A DNA stretch of 64,000 nucleotides from Marinimicrobium agarilyticum DSM 16975 (GTDB taxonomy: Bacteria; Pseudomonadota; Gammaproteobacteria; Pseudomonadales; Cellvibrionaceae), in contig NZ_AUHU01000014.1 in NCBI RefSeq assembly GCF_000423345.1, positions 61,173-125,172 on the forward strand. Direction: 5' to 3'. The notes under the pieces are model-generated. The model saw only the letters and a list, made by a program, of their open reading frames with translations. It made no database searches and was not told where the DNA came from. The position numbers and the translations under genes are program-made. Below are positions 37,879 to 46,889 of this stretch, one piece after another. The stretch's first letter is position 1; every line of letters starts with the position of its first letter.

Positions 37879-38397
37879 CTATCCGACCGAGCGGTGCGAG
37901 CCGCCAGCGCGGCCCGCCTCCAGGTGACTGTGGAAGGGCGCCAGTTCTTTCAGCGCCCGGCGATAGACTTCTCTTTTAAAAGCCACCACCTTGCCAAGGG
38001 GGTACCAGTAGCTGACCCAACTCCAGTCATCAAACTCGGCACGCCCCCCATTTTCCAGGCATATCTGGCTTTCCGGGGACGTCAGGCGCAACAGAAACCA
38101 CTTCTGTTTCTGGCCCAGACAAAGTGGCTGAGAGTTATGGCGCACCAGACGGCTCGGCAACCGGTAGCGCAACCAGCCCCGCGTGCAGGCCAGGACGTCC
38201 ACATCACCGCGGGTCAGGCCGACTTCCTCCTGCAGTTCCCGAAACAGCGCCTGCTCGGGGGACTCGCCGTCGTGGATGCCGCCCTGGGGAAACTGCCAGG
38301 CGTCCTGTCCCCCCACGCGCCGAGCCCAGAGCACCTGGCCCTGGTCGTTGGTCAAAACGATGCCCACATTGGGGCGGAAACCTTCGGCGTCTATCAC
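37879..38397 (-). CDS. rppH: RNA pyrophosphohydrolase
   Basis: A 172-residue Nudix enzyme that removes pyrophosphate from mRNA 5' ends and so triggers decay. The Nudix box is [23 protein letters not shown]. The family start is (M)[14 protein letters not shown], so the GTG at 38397 was chosen; the extra 32 residues upstream of it are not seen in the family. The C-terminal [14 protein letters not shown] is present. First gene of a run that continues through ptsP, lgt, thyA and folA. Confidence 0.93.
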   Translation of the reverse strand: MIDAEGFRPNVGIVLTNDQGQVLWARRVGGQDAWQFPQGGIHDGESPEQALFRELQEEVGLTRGDVDVLACTRGWLRYRLPSRLVRHNSQPLCLGQKQKWFLLRLTSPESQICLENGGRAEFDDWSWVSYWYPLGKVVAFKREVYRRALKELAPFHSHLEAGRAGGSHRSVG

Positions 38398-38565
38398 GGG
38401 GTTCTGCCAGTCCTTAACCTTGGTCGTTATCAATGGATGCTTCAGCAAGTCGCTAATCAGCCTATTGTTCCATAAACCCAACTGAATCAGCAATTAGTGC
38501 AGTTGAGCCCCGCCCGCCGAGCGGCTATCCTAGGCGATCACTCAATTACCAACCGCAGGTACCCC

Positions 38566-39222
38566 GTGAGTCTGGCCATTTTTGACCTGGATAATACCCT
38601 GATCGCCGGTGACAGCGACCATCGTTGGGGCGAGTTTCTGGTACACAAGGCGCTGGTGGACCCCGAGGTCTACAAAGCCCGCAATGACGACTTCTACCGC
38701 GCCTACCAGGACGGCACGCTCGACATTCAGGAATATCTGATGTTCGCCCTGGCGCCCTTTGCGCGGCTGAGCGATGAACAGATCGCCGAGCTACAACGGG
38801 AGTTCATGGCCCACTGGGTCGAGCCCCTGATGCTTGAAAAGGCCCAGGCTCTGGTAAAGAAGCACCGCGATCTGGGCCACCAGTTGCTGATCGTCACCGC
38901 CACCAACAATGTCGTGACCGGTCCGATTGCCGAACGTCTGGGCATTCCCCACTTGCTGGCGAGCGAAGCCGAGCGCACCGAAACCGGCTACACCGGGCGG
39001 CCCACCGGCATCCCCTGCTTCCAGGGTGGAAAGGTCACGCGCCTGAAAGAGTGGCTGAAACAGTTCCCTCACGCTCTGGAGCACAGCCACTTTTACAGCG
39101 ACTCCGCCAACGACTTACCCCTGCTCGAAGCCGTCGGCCACCCTACCGCGGTGGATCCGGACCCCCGCCTGGCACAGACCGCGCGCGAGCGGCAGTGGCC
39201 CATCATCAGTTTGAGAGACTAA
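38566..39222 (+). CDS. HAD-superfamily IB hydrolase (SerB-like phosphatase)
   Basis: A 218-residue phosphatase. Motif I is FDLDNTLIAGDSD, motif II the Thr in IVTATNN, motif III the Lys in GGKVTRLKEW, and motif IV YSDSANDLPLLEAVGHPTAVDPD. This is the HAD subfamily IB (TIGR01490-type) related to phosphoserine phosphatase. The substrate is not evident; members next to rppH have been proposed as histidinol- or sugar-phosphatases. Start GTG at 38566; it diverges from rppH. Confidence 0.87.
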   Translation: MSLAIFDLDNTLIAGDSDHRWGEFLVHKALVDPEVYKARNDDFYRAYQDGTLDIQEYLMFALAPFARLSDEQIAELQREFMAHWVEPLMLEKAQALVKKHRDLGHQLLIVTATNNVVTGPIAERLGIPHLLASEAERTETGYTGRPTGIPCFQGGKVTRLKEWLKQFPHALEHSHFYSDSANDLPLLEAVGHPTAVDPDPRLAQTARERQWPIISLRD

Positions 39223-39226
39223 CACA

Positions 39227-40396
39227 GTGTTTCTTCGTACCCGCCTGTTGCTCATCAGCGTTCTATTCCTGTGGGGCTGTGACTCCGGTGAACCGGAAAG
39301 CGGCGCCAGCCTCTCGTCCGCCCCCCCGGCGGCTCCGCTGGGTGAGCCCGCGCCCGGGCTTGCCGAATCCACTCTCGCGGCCTGGCAACAGGGGGGCGAT
39401 TGGTTGAGCGAAGCCCAGAGGCGCTGCGCGACGCTGCATGAGCAAATACAGACATTCCTGGCCACGCCGGAGCCGGCTCAACTGGAGAGCGCTCGCGCCC
39501 GGTGGCATGAATGCCATAACGGCTGGCACCGGCTGGACCCGCTGTTGGCGCTCGCCGACAGCAACCCGGGCCTGTTCGGTGACCTTGGGCGCGTGCGCTT
39601 CGCGATCGATGCCCATCCGCTACAGCCTGGCTACCTCGACTCGATTGACGGCTACCCCTACAGCGGCATCGTGAACGACATCACCCTCGCCATCACCGCT
39701 CGCACCCTCCGCGATCAGCATGGCCTGACCGACGACTCGGACGTGGTTCTCGGGCTCCATGCGCTGGAGTTCCTGCTCTGGGGAGAACAGGGCAAACGTC
39801 CGGTGGAAGACTATACCCACCAGATCGAACCGCGCGATGAGCAGCTATCCGACGAGCTAACCGAAGGCCAACTGCCCAACAACCGCCGACGGGAACTCCT
39901 GCGGCTGATCAGTCAATTGCTGCAGGACGACCTGGCAGCCACCCGCGAGCGGTGGCTGGCCTCCGAGGACCGTTGGTATCGCACCTACCGTAACCTCCAT
40001 CCCGCCAGCCGCGTCGCCTTGCTGCGAGAAGCGTTGCGTGCGCTACTGCAAGACACGCTACCCACGGCCCTCGAAGCGGAGGCCGATTCGGAACAGGTCC
40101 ACAGTCGCTTCGCCGGCCAGCCCCTCCAGCCCGTCGCCAGCGCCCTCAAGGGCGTGGGTGAACTCGCAAACATCGGGGAGCCCCCTCTGAAAACCTCGCT
40201 AGCGCCGGGAGAGAAAACCCAGCGTTGGAATCAGGGCTGGGGGCCGGTTGAGCAGTGGCTCGATAACAGGGAACACCTCACCCCCAGCGCACTCGCCGAG
40301 GCGCTACTGCAGTTGGGCGAAACCCTCAATCCCGAAATGGTCACCCCACCAACCTTGACAGAAGCATCGCAGGAGCAGAAAAGACCCCGTCAATGA
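39227..40396 (+). CDS. Imelysin-family (M75-like) lipoprotein
   Basis: A 389-residue lipoprotein. The signal ends in the lipobox LWGCDSG. The helical imelysin domain shows the family GxHxxE motif in LGLHALEFLLWG, the presumed metal site, and an RWxECHNGWHRLDPLL-type segment earlier. Imelysin proteins are generally associated with iron uptake; protease activity is doubtful for most. Start is GTG at 39227 without a clear ribosome site, five bases after the HAD stop, suggesting coupling. Its last codons overlap the end of the convergent TetR gene. Confidence 0.83.
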   Translation: MFLRTRLLLISVLFLWGCDSGEPESGASLSSAPPAAPLGEPAPGLAESTLAAWQQGGDWLSEAQRRCATLHEQIQTFLATPEPAQLESARARWHECHNGWHRLDPLLALADSNPGLFGDLGRVRFAIDAHPLQPGYLDSIDGYPYSGIVNDITLAITARTLRDQHGLTDDSDVVLGLHALEFLLWGEQGKRPVEDYTHQIEPRDEQLSDELTEGQLPNNRRRELLRLISQLLQDDLAATRERWLASEDRWYRTYRNLHPASRVALLREALRALLQDTLPTALEAEADSEQVHSRFAGQPLQPVASALKGVGELANIGEPPLKTSLAPGEKTQRWNQGWGPVEQWLDNREHLTPSALAEALLQLGETLNPEMVTPPTLTEASQEQKRPRQ

Positions 40397-40995
40397 CGGA
40401 CGCGATAAGTGTCCAGCAAGCCGTTGATATCGGTCAGGAGGGGTTCCAGCTCTTTCGAGGTGACCTGGCGCTGAGCGTACGAGCGCAGGCCCATAACCTG
40501 CACCTGCACCAGCCGGGCGAGTCGGGCGCAATCCACATCCGCACGCAGCTCCCCTTCCCGGCGCGAGCGGGTCAACAGGTCTTCAAAAATCTCTTCCATA
40601 TCCGCCAGTAGCTCGTTGACCTTGATGCTCAGAGGTTCTTCTTCCTCCGTCACCTCCATCAACGTTTTCACGATCATACAGGCGCGAGCAGGCGCTTCGT
40701 CCTGCGCCGCCCCGCCGAGCACCAACTCTCGCAAAAAACTCTGCAGCGCCAACAGCGGAGAGTGGGCGCTGTCCAGGTGGGACTCCAGCTGGTTCACCAT
40801 CTGAACGGCGTAAACGTCCAGCGCCTCCATAAACAGCGACTGCTTGCTGCCAAAGGCGGCGTATAGGCTGCCGGGGCGCATATCCAGCGCCTGCTCCAAC
40901 TGCTTGAGCGACGTCGCGTGGTAGCCCCGAGCCCAAAACAGCGCCACCGCTTTATCCAGAGCGATTCTGCGATCGTATTTTGCAGCTCTAGGCAT
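40390..40995 (-). CDS. TetR/AcrR-family transcriptional regulator
   Basis: A 201-residue regulator. The N-terminal HTH (about residues 10-55: ALDKAVALFWARGYHATSLKQLEQALDMRPGSLYAAFGSKQSLF) is the TetR type. An all-helical ligand domain follows (EALDVYAVQM ... ACMIVKTLMEVTEEE). The ATG at 40995 has GAGG eight bases upstream. No target gene is obvious. It diverges from the DUF1853 gene and converges with the imelysin gene, overlapping it by seven bases. Confidence 0.88.
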   Translation of the reverse strand: MPRAAKYDRRIALDKAVALFWARGYHATSLKQLEQALDMRPGSLYAAFGSKQSLFMEALDVYAVQMVNQLESHLDSAHSPLLALQSFLRELVLGGAAQDEAPARACMIVKTLMEVTEEEEPLSIKVNELLADMEEIFEDLLTRSRREGELRADVDCARLARLVQVQVMGLRSYAQRQVTSKELEPLLTDINGLLDTYRVRH

Positions 40996-41099
40996 AATTT
41001 TCACCTCAATTGTTCAGTATTTTGAACACGACTCATCATAACGCGATGGGACCGGTAACAACAGGGAAGGGCACGCCGCATTTGCGATACACTGAGTCG

Positions 41100-42008
41100 A
41101 TGACGACCTCACCCGATTTTCATCACCTGACCCGGCTCCGAACGCCCGCCATCCGTCACCTCGCCTGGATGCTTCGCGCTCCGAACCTGCTCACCAGCGC
41201 TCAGACGATTCAGTTTCCCGACCGCCCCCAGCTTCTGACCCGACTGGAGCAGTGGGACCGGGTACCGGAAACCGCCCCGGCGGTGCTCACTCAACCGCCG
41301 GAAACGCGTCTGGGGCAATATTTCGAGCGACTGTACGCCTGCCTGATGACCGATTTACTCGGCTGGGAGCTACTGGGCCGAAACCTCCCCGTGCGGCGGG
41401 ACGGGAGAACACTGGGAGAGCTGGACTTTGTGCTTCGTCACCCGCAGACGGGGCACGTCGAGCACCACGAAATCGCCGTGAAATTCTACCTCGGACACCC
41501 CTCCGCCGAGACCGGAAAACCACTCTGGTACGGCCCCAACGCCAAGGACCGGCTGGACATCAAAACCGACCATATGCTCGGGCACCAAAGCCGCATGACC
41601 GAGCGGCCGGAAACCCGCGCCGCCCTGGTGAGCGCCGGCATAGAGCCGCCCCAAATCACCCGGCTGTTTATGCCGGGCTACCTGTTCTACCCCCACCACC
41701 GGCATTGGCCCGCACCGACCCGGGTTCCTTCAGACCACTGGCGTGGTCAATGGCGGTACCACCACGCCCTGACCGAATCCGAAACCCGTTACTGGGTGCC
41801 ATTGCGCAAGCCTCACTGGTTGGGGCCCTGGGTGCAGGAAGAGACGCCGCGCCACGTTGACACCCTCGCGACACTGCAAGCCGTCTCGGAACAAGGCCGC
41901 CCTCGATTGTTCGCGGCAATGGCGTTTGATGCCGAGCATTCGATCTGGGTCGAAACCGAACGAACTTTTATCGTTCCTTCCGAATGGCCTGCGCCAACTC
42001 ATTCGTAA
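41100..42008 (+). CDS. DUF1853 family protein
   Basis: A 302-residue cytoplasmic protein. Segments seen in the family include HHLTRLRTPAIRHLAWML, LGQYFERLYACLM, ELDFVLRH and HHEIAVKFYLG, followed by WYGPNAKDRLDIKTDHML. The E-(x)-D...E-(x)-K arrangement (GELDFVL ... HHEIAVKFYL) is like a PD-(D/E)xK nuclease core; that relation is my inference. Start at MTTSPDFHHL. No clear operon partner. Confidence 0.75.
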   Translation: MTTSPDFHHLTRLRTPAIRHLAWMLRAPNLLTSAQTIQFPDRPQLLTRLEQWDRVPETAPAVLTQPPETRLGQYFERLYACLMTDLLGWELLGRNLPVRRDGRTLGELDFVLRHPQTGHVEHHEIAVKFYLGHPSAETGKPLWYGPNAKDRLDIKTDHMLGHQSRMTERPETRAALVSAGIEPPQITRLFMPGYLFYPHHRHWPAPTRVPSDHWRGQWRYHHALTESETRYWVPLRKPHWLGPWVQEETPRHVDTLATLQAVSEQGRPRLFAAMAFDAEHSIWVETERTFIVPSEWPAPTHS

Positions 42009-42110
42009 CGACAACGGCGCGGCCGTGCTACATCGCCTGCTGGGCATGGCGGCCTGTAGCCGTTACACTGCCAGGAAAAACATCACACAAAAAAGACAAG
42101 GGGACGCCTT

Positions 42111-42425
42111 ATGTCTGCCTGGTGGACCTTGGGGCCATTGCTTCTATTTCTGATTTTTCAGGCGCTGCTCAACTGGCGCTTTATCGAAAACAGCCGCAGT
42201 CATCATCCCGACCTCTGGCAGGATCTGGGCAAACCGGCCGTGGCGAAGACGCTGCTATTGCATCCCAAGTCGCTGGAAAAATACGTGATCCACAAAGGCT
42301 ACAAGGATTTGCCACAGGAGAGGGATCACACCTTCGCGCGACGCTACGAGGTGCCATTCAGAGTCGTGAACATCGGTGAGTGGGCATCCATCGCCCTGGT
42401 GGTGATTGATTTACTGTTTTTCTAA
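42111..42425 (+). CDS. Small membrane protein, function unknown
   Basis: A 104-residue protein with hydrophobic segments at both ends (about residues 3-20 and 88-104) and a basic middle (KTLLLHPKSLEKYVIHKGY). AAGGGGA precedes the ATG. I do not recognise the family. It stands alone between the DUF1853 gene and the convergent pxp operon. Confidence 0.65.
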   Translation: MSAWWTLGPLLLFLIFQALLNWRFIENSRSHHPDLWQDLGKPAVAKTLLLHPKSLEKYVIHKGYKDLPQERDHTFARRYEVPFRVVNIGEWASIALVVIDLLFF

Positions 42426-42463
42426 CCGGCGCACTCACTGTTCATAAAGCGCAGGAAGACACT

Positions 42464-43363
42464 TCACTCTCGCTGGCATTCCTCCAGCGTCGCCGGCGCA
42501 AAGCGAACCGTGCCCCCGGGCTGACACTGGGCCAGAGCGAAAGCGTCCAACGGATGCACGGTGCCAATTTTCGGATAACCGCCGATGGTCTGGCGATCCT
42601 TCAGCAGCACAATGGGCAACCCATCGGGCGGCACCTGCACCGCCCCGAAAGGAATCGGTTCGGAGACAATGCCTTTCACGCGCGAGGCCACCGTTTCGCC
42701 TTCCAACCGGGCACCCATTCGGTCACTGCGCGATGACAATCGATAAGCCGTCCGATACAGACGCTCCAACGCCGCAGCGCTGAACCAACCGCGCCGCTCA
42801 CTGATCATAAGGCGCAAGGTCACGGGTTTACGATAGTCGGGGATAAAACGCGAAGGCACGGTGCGCCCGAAAACCGCCCGCGTATCGGGGCACGGCAGGA
42901 CATCACCTTCTTTCAACGGCGCGCCCGAGCCATCGAGCCCGCCCATTTTTTCACGCGTAACGGTGGCCACCGAACCAAAACAGGGGGCCACGTCAAACCC
43001 GCCCCGTACCGCCAGGTAAGCTCGAACACCACTGTTTGAAAAACCGAACTGCAACCGATCCCCCTCGGCCAGCGTATGGGTGCACCAGGGATTGATGGGA
43101 CGGCCGTTTACGTTCGCCTGTTGATCCGCGCCGGTCAACGCAATTTGCAACGGCCGCTCCACCAACAGACACACCCCTCCCAAGGTCACCTCCAGCGCCG
43201 GCGCATTCGGGTCGTTCCCCAAAAGCCGATTGGCCCACCGAAAGGCGTGCTCATCCGCTGCCCCACCGGGGGAAAGTCCCAAGTGCTGGTAGCCAAACCG
43301 CCCCAGGTCCTGCAACAGCGTTAACGGCCCGGGTTTAATGACCTTCAGTCCGCCGGAGGTCAC
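42464..43363 (-). CDS. pxpC: 5-oxoprolinase subunit C (biotin-dependent carboxylase-like)
   Basis: A 299-residue protein of the allophanate-hydrolase subunit 2 family. DLGRFGYQHLGLSPGGAADEHAFRWANRLLGND is the family opening and LKDRQTIGGYPKIGTVHPLDAFALAQCQPG the conserved C-terminal part. With PxpA and PxpB it hydrolyses 5-oxoproline to glutamate using ATP. Its ATG overlaps the pxpB stop by four bases. Confidence 0.92.
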   Translation of the reverse strand: MTSGGLKVIKPGPLTLLQDLGRFGYQHLGLSPGGAADEHAFRWANRLLGNDPNAPALEVTLGGVCLLVERPLQIALTGADQQANVNGRPINPWCTHTLAEGDRLQFGFSNSGVRAYLAVRGGFDVAPCFGSVATVTREKMGGLDGSGAPLKEGDVLPCPDTRAVFGRTVPSRFIPDYRKPVTLRLMISERRGWFSAAALERLYRTAYRLSSRSDRMGARLEGETVASRVKGIVSEPIPFGAVQVPPDGLPIVLLKDRQTIGGYPKIGTVHPLDAFALAQCQPGGTVRFAPATLEECQRE

Positions 43364-44073
43364 ACCACATCTCCTTGCTCAAAGCGCCCGCCCCGAGCCA
43401 GAAATTCTGCACGGGAAATGGGAACGAAGCGGACACGATCGCCGGTCGCTACCGGACACAGCTGCGGTCGCGAGCGATCAAACATAGTCATGGGCGTGCG
43501 ACCGATCAGGTTCCAACCTCCCGGCGTCGCGATGGGGTAAACCGCCGTCTGGCGGTCGGCCAAGGCCACCGAACCCACCGGCACCTTGGCGCGCGGCGTA
43601 TCCAACCTCGGGGTGGCAAGTGCTTCGGGGGTTTCTCCCAGGTAGGCGAAGCCGGGGGCAAACCCGATGGCAAACACGTGGTAGTCAACCACGCAGTGTC
43701 GCGCAATGACTTCGTCAACGCTCAGCTGATGATAGCGCGCCACCCGTTTCAGGTCGGGTCCCACGACAGGGTCATACCAAACGGGAATCTCGATCTGTTC
43801 GCCGGCGTCACCGAGTTGCTGTTCATCAAGGGTCTGAAGCAGCGCGTTAACGCGGCCAGTCATTTCATTCACAGAGTGCGCCAGCGGATCAAAGCTGACC
43901 ATCAAGGTGGTGTAGGAAGGCACCAGGTCACGCACCCCTTCGCCCAAGGTCTCGCGTAAGAGGTCTGTCGCTGCACGAATAATTGGCACCAGCGCGGGCG
44001 TGATCACCTCACCGAAACGGACCATCACCGCATCCGGGCCCAGGGTTTCCACCACCCAGGACGTCACCTTCAC
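43360..44073 (-). CDS. pxpB: 5-oxoprolinase subunit B
   Basis: A 237-residue protein of the allophanate-hydrolase subunit 1/KipI family. Key segments are FAIGFAPGFAYLGETPEALATPRL, PRAKVPVGSVALADRQTAVYP and GGWNLIGRTP. Partner of PxpC. Four-base overlaps with both neighbours (pxpA and pxpC) indicate translational coupling. Confidence 0.92.
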   Translation of the reverse strand: MKVTSWVVETLGPDAVMVRFGEVITPALVPIIRAATDLLRETLGEGVRDLVPSYTTLMVSFDPLAHSVNEMTGRVNALLQTLDEQQLGDAGEQIEIPVWYDPVVGPDLKRVARYHQLSVDEVIARHCVVDYHVFAIGFAPGFAYLGETPEALATPRLDTPRAKVPVGSVALADRQTAVYPIATPGGWNLIGRTPMTMFDRSRPQLCPVATGDRVRFVPISRAEFLARGGRFEQGDVV

Positions 44074-44837
44074 GCTGCTCCGTATAAACGGTCTAACGCG
44101 GTGCGGATGGCACGAACGGCCCGCACTGACTCGTCATTATCGCCGTGGACGCAGAGCGTATCGGGGGCCAGCGCAAGCAGGCTTCCGGAGAGGGTCACCA
44201 GCGTGCCCTCTTCCGCCAAACGCAGGGACTGCTCCAGAATGCGAGCCCGATCGGAATAGACCGCGCCCTCCTGCTCCCGCGGCACCAGTAACCCCTGCTC
44301 GCCGTAGGCCCGGTCGGCAAACGCTTCGAATAGGAGCTTCACTCCAAACTCCTCCGCGATGTCCGACACCCGCTCATTGTCGGCGCGGGCCAACACCATT
44401 AACGGCAACGACGCGTCAAACGTGGCGACGGCTTCCAGCACCGCGCGCAAGACGTCGTGATCCCTCATCATGTCATTGTAGAGCGCGCCGTGAGGCTTCA
44501 CGTACCCGAGCGCCAACCCTTGCGCCCGGGCCAGGCCCGCCAACGCCCCCATCTGGTACTGCACAATCGATACGATTTCCAACGGAGTACACTGCATGCT
44601 TCGTCGCCCAAACCCCACCAAGTCGGGATAGCTGGGGTGCGCCCCTACAGTGACGCCGGCCTGCCTGGCCAGCAACAGGGTCCGCGTCATAGTGACCGCA
44701 TCGGAGGCGTGAAAGCCACAGGCAATGTTCGCCATATCCACCAGCGGCATCACCTCTTCGTCCCGCCCCATTCGCCAGGGACCGAAGCTCTCGCCCATAT
44801 CACAGTTCAGCAGAAGCCGTTTGGAAGGGGGACTCAT
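44070..44837 (-). CDS. pxpA: 5-oxoprolinase subunit A (LamB/YcsF family)
   Basis: A 255-residue protein. The opening LLLNCDMGESFGPW and the ACGFHASDAVTM and GAHPSYPDLVGFGRR motifs are diagnostic of the LamB/YcsF family. YVKPHGALYNDMM carries another conserved His. It is the subunit that opens the oxoproline ring. First gene of pxpABC; no regulator adjoins it. Confidence 0.94.
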   Translation of the reverse strand: MSPPSKRLLLNCDMGESFGPWRMGRDEEVMPLVDMANIACGFHASDAVTMTRTLLLARQAGVTVGAHPSYPDLVGFGRRSMQCTPLEIVSIVQYQMGALAGLARAQGLALGYVKPHGALYNDMMRDHDVLRAVLEAVATFDASLPLMVLARADNERVSDIAEEFGVKLLFEAFADRAYGEQGLLVPREQEGAVYSDRARILEQSLRLAEEGTLVTLSGSLLALAPDTLCVHGDNDESVRAVRAIRTALDRLYGAA

Positions 44838-44908
44838 AAGCGCCTCATGGGAAATCGGGGTTAGCGCGAGTTTACCCCATCCGCCGGACTCGATTCGAGC
44901 ACCCCCTC

Positions 44909-44941
44909 GTAAAAACGGCGGGCAAGGCCCGCCGTTTTTAC
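44909..44941 (-). terminator. Intrinsic terminator of the GH5 gene
   Basis: GTAAAAACGGCGGGC and GCCCGCCGTTTTTAC form a 15-bp stem with a three-base loop, with T5 at its 3' side, 29 bases after the GH5 stop. Confidence 0.9.
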
Positions 44942-44969
44942 ATTGAGACGTTAGCTCGAAACAATGCCT

Positions 44970-46739
44970 TTACCAACTACCAAACTGAAGCGTATAGCTG
45001 GAGGGCGCCTGTTTGACATATATGTAGTGCGTGCAATGGTTGGCTCCGGTCGACACGGCGGTAAAGCCATTTACCACCTGCGCCACGTCGCTCAGTGTCT
45101 GACCATTACAGTTGGTGATGTCGTACAGCGTACCCTCGCTCACGTTCCAGCTACCCAGACGCAGCTGGCCACTGCCATGCTGATACGACACGCATTGGCC
45201 CTGTGAAACCGTCACCGTGCTTCCACCGCTGCTCACGGCGTTGTCGGCATTGCACCCTGAACCACTGGGAACGCTGGTTGAAGCGCTGCTTGAAGATTGG
45301 CTGGAGCTGGAGGACTGGCTGGACGAGGAACCGGAGCCATTGCGCTCGACGACTTCGAACCAGTTGATATTCCAGCCGTCTCCCGTTGCTCGCAAGGTGA
45401 GCGCCTGCTCTCCGGCCGGAAGATCCACCTCGCGCTGAAGAGTCGTCCAGTTCTGCCAGCCGCCGGTGGCCGAGGATTGCACCACATCCAGCACCGTGCC
45501 GCTGTTTGCGGCCTCCAGGTTAAAGTAAGCGCCGTTATCCAATGACGCGAGCCGATAGTTCACCTCGTAAATACCGGCGGTTGGTACATCAATGGCGTAC
45601 GTCATTGTGTCTCCGGACTCAATCCAGCCGACATTGTCACCGCCACCGCTGTCCGTAGTGGCTTCGGTCTGCACACCGCTCATGGAGCAATAGTCTTCCG
45701 CCTCGACCTTTCCCGGTACCGCCACGGCCGAGCAGCCACCAGAGCCGTTGTCACCGGTATCGCTGTCACTCCAGTTTCGAACGATGTCCCGGACCAATGT
45801 GCCCGAGGCCGTGTACTGCCCGTCGGACCAACCACCGTTGGGGCTGGCTCCTGCCACCAGGGCAGAGGCGCCTTCGTCCTTATCGTTCAACGCCCAGTTG
45901 GCGTGACTGATGTTGTTCTGCTCAAAGAAATCCATCCAGACAGTGGTTTCGTTATAGGCGACGCCGCCATCACCATCGGCATTGACCGTCCCCCACTCAG
46001 TGGCGAACAGAGGGATGCCCCGATCCAACGCATACTGCGCTTTGTCCCGCAGGTATTGAGTATGGGTGCCCGCGTAAAAGTGCAGGGTATAGGCAATATT
46101 GCTGTAGTTGGTGATGGGGTCGTTGGCGGCCGCATCCACGTCCTGAGACCAGGTGGGCGTACCGACGATAATCAGATTGTCCGGATCAATGGCGCGAATG
46201 GCCGAAATCACCTGCTCGGCATAGGGCTTGATGGTGCCACTCCAGGACACGCTCAGTGGCTCGTTATAAATCTCATAAATCACATTGTCATACTGGCCAT
46301 ACTCGGACGCCATCTGCTCGAAAAAATCGATCGCGCTTTGGGTGTAGTCCTCGGCATGGTGACTGTGCCAATCGATAATCACATACATATCATTGGCGAT
46401 GGCGGCGTCCACCACGGTTCGTACTTTGCTCAAATTACCGGCGGGGTCCTCCAGGTAGCCGCCTTCTTCATCCACGCCCATGGCGGCGCGGATCAGCTGC
46501 GCATTCCAGTCCTGAGCGACACTGGAGACGGCCCCAGCGGTGTAATATTTCTCACCGCCCCAGCCATTGTTGCTCCAGAACAGACTGGGCCCGGCTATGC
46601 TGTCGGGCGTGCCGCCAAACAGCAGTTGGTTGCCGCTTGTCGTGATTGGCGCCACATCCGCGTGGGCGCCCAAGGTGAATACCGAAAGAACCAGAGCCGA
46701 GAGAACCGACAACATTCGTCGAGTGAGTGATAAGGTCAT
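44970..46739 (-). CDS. Secreted GH5 endoglucanase with CBM6-like and unassigned C-terminal modules
   Basis: A 589-residue exported enzyme. Signal peptide residues 1-27. The GH5 domain (about 30-325) has WHSHH, the acid/base E160 in IYEIYNEP and the nucleophile E248 in FATEWGT, typical of GH5 subfamily-2 cellulases acting on beta-1,4-glucan. A CBM6-like module (about 338-467, PGKVEAEDYCSMSG to WNINWFEVV) follows. Then comes a poly-serine/glutamine linker (about 468-492) and a C-terminal module of about 94 residues (496-589) with four cysteines, which I do not recognise. Poly-serine linkers are characteristic of Cellvibrio/Saccharophagus enzymes. AAAGGAGG precedes the ATG. The araC-like regulator diverges from it. 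Confidence 0.9.
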   Translation of the reverse strand: MTLSLTRRMLSVLSALVLSVFTLGAHADVAPITTSGNQLLFGGTPDSIAGPSLFWSNNGWGGEKYYTAGAVSSVAQDWNAQLIRAAMGVDEEGGYLEDPAGNLSKVRTVVDAAIANDMYVIIDWHSHHAEDYTQSAIDFFEQMASEYGQYDNVIYEIYNEPLSVSWSGTIKPYAEQVISAIRAIDPDNLIIVGTPTWSQDVDAAANDPITNYSNIAYTLHFYAGTHTQYLRDKAQYALDRGIPLFATEWGTVNADGDGGVAYNETTVWMDFFEQNNISHANWALNDKDEGASALVAGASPNGGWSDGQYTASGTLVRDIVRNWSDSDTGDNGSGGCSAVAVPGKVEAEDYCSMSGVQTEATTDSGGGDNVGWIESGDTMTYAIDVPTAGIYEVNYRLASLDNGAYFNLEAANSGTVLDVVQSSATGGWQNWTTLQREVDLPAGEQALTLRATGDGWNINWFEVVERNGSGSSSSQSSSSSQSSSSASTSVPSGSGCNADNAVSSGGSTVTVSQGQCVSYQHGSGQLRLGSWNVSEGTLYDITNCNGQTLSDVAQVVNGFTAVSTGANHCTHYIYVKQAPSSYTLQFGSW

Positions 46740-46826
46740 GATCGCGAGCCTCCTTTGAAGGTATTATTATGAAGTTACCGGCAGGATAACGGCCGGAGCT
46801 CTATTGAGCGGTATCCGCCGCCTTGA

Positions 46827-46864
46827 GGCTACCCACTTTGTGCAACCCGGCAATGTGGGTAGCC
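46827..46864. promoter_or_regulatory. Dyad-symmetric candidate operator between GH5 and araC
   Basis: A perfect 10-base inverted repeat, GGCTACCCAC (46827-46836) and GTGGGTAGCC (46855-46864), with 18 bases between. Half-site centres are about 28 bases apart. It lies 26 bases upstream of the regulator and about 90 upstream of the GH5 start. Confidence 0.5.
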
Positions 46865-46889
46865 GACTCGGTCACACTTTTGTCCAAAA

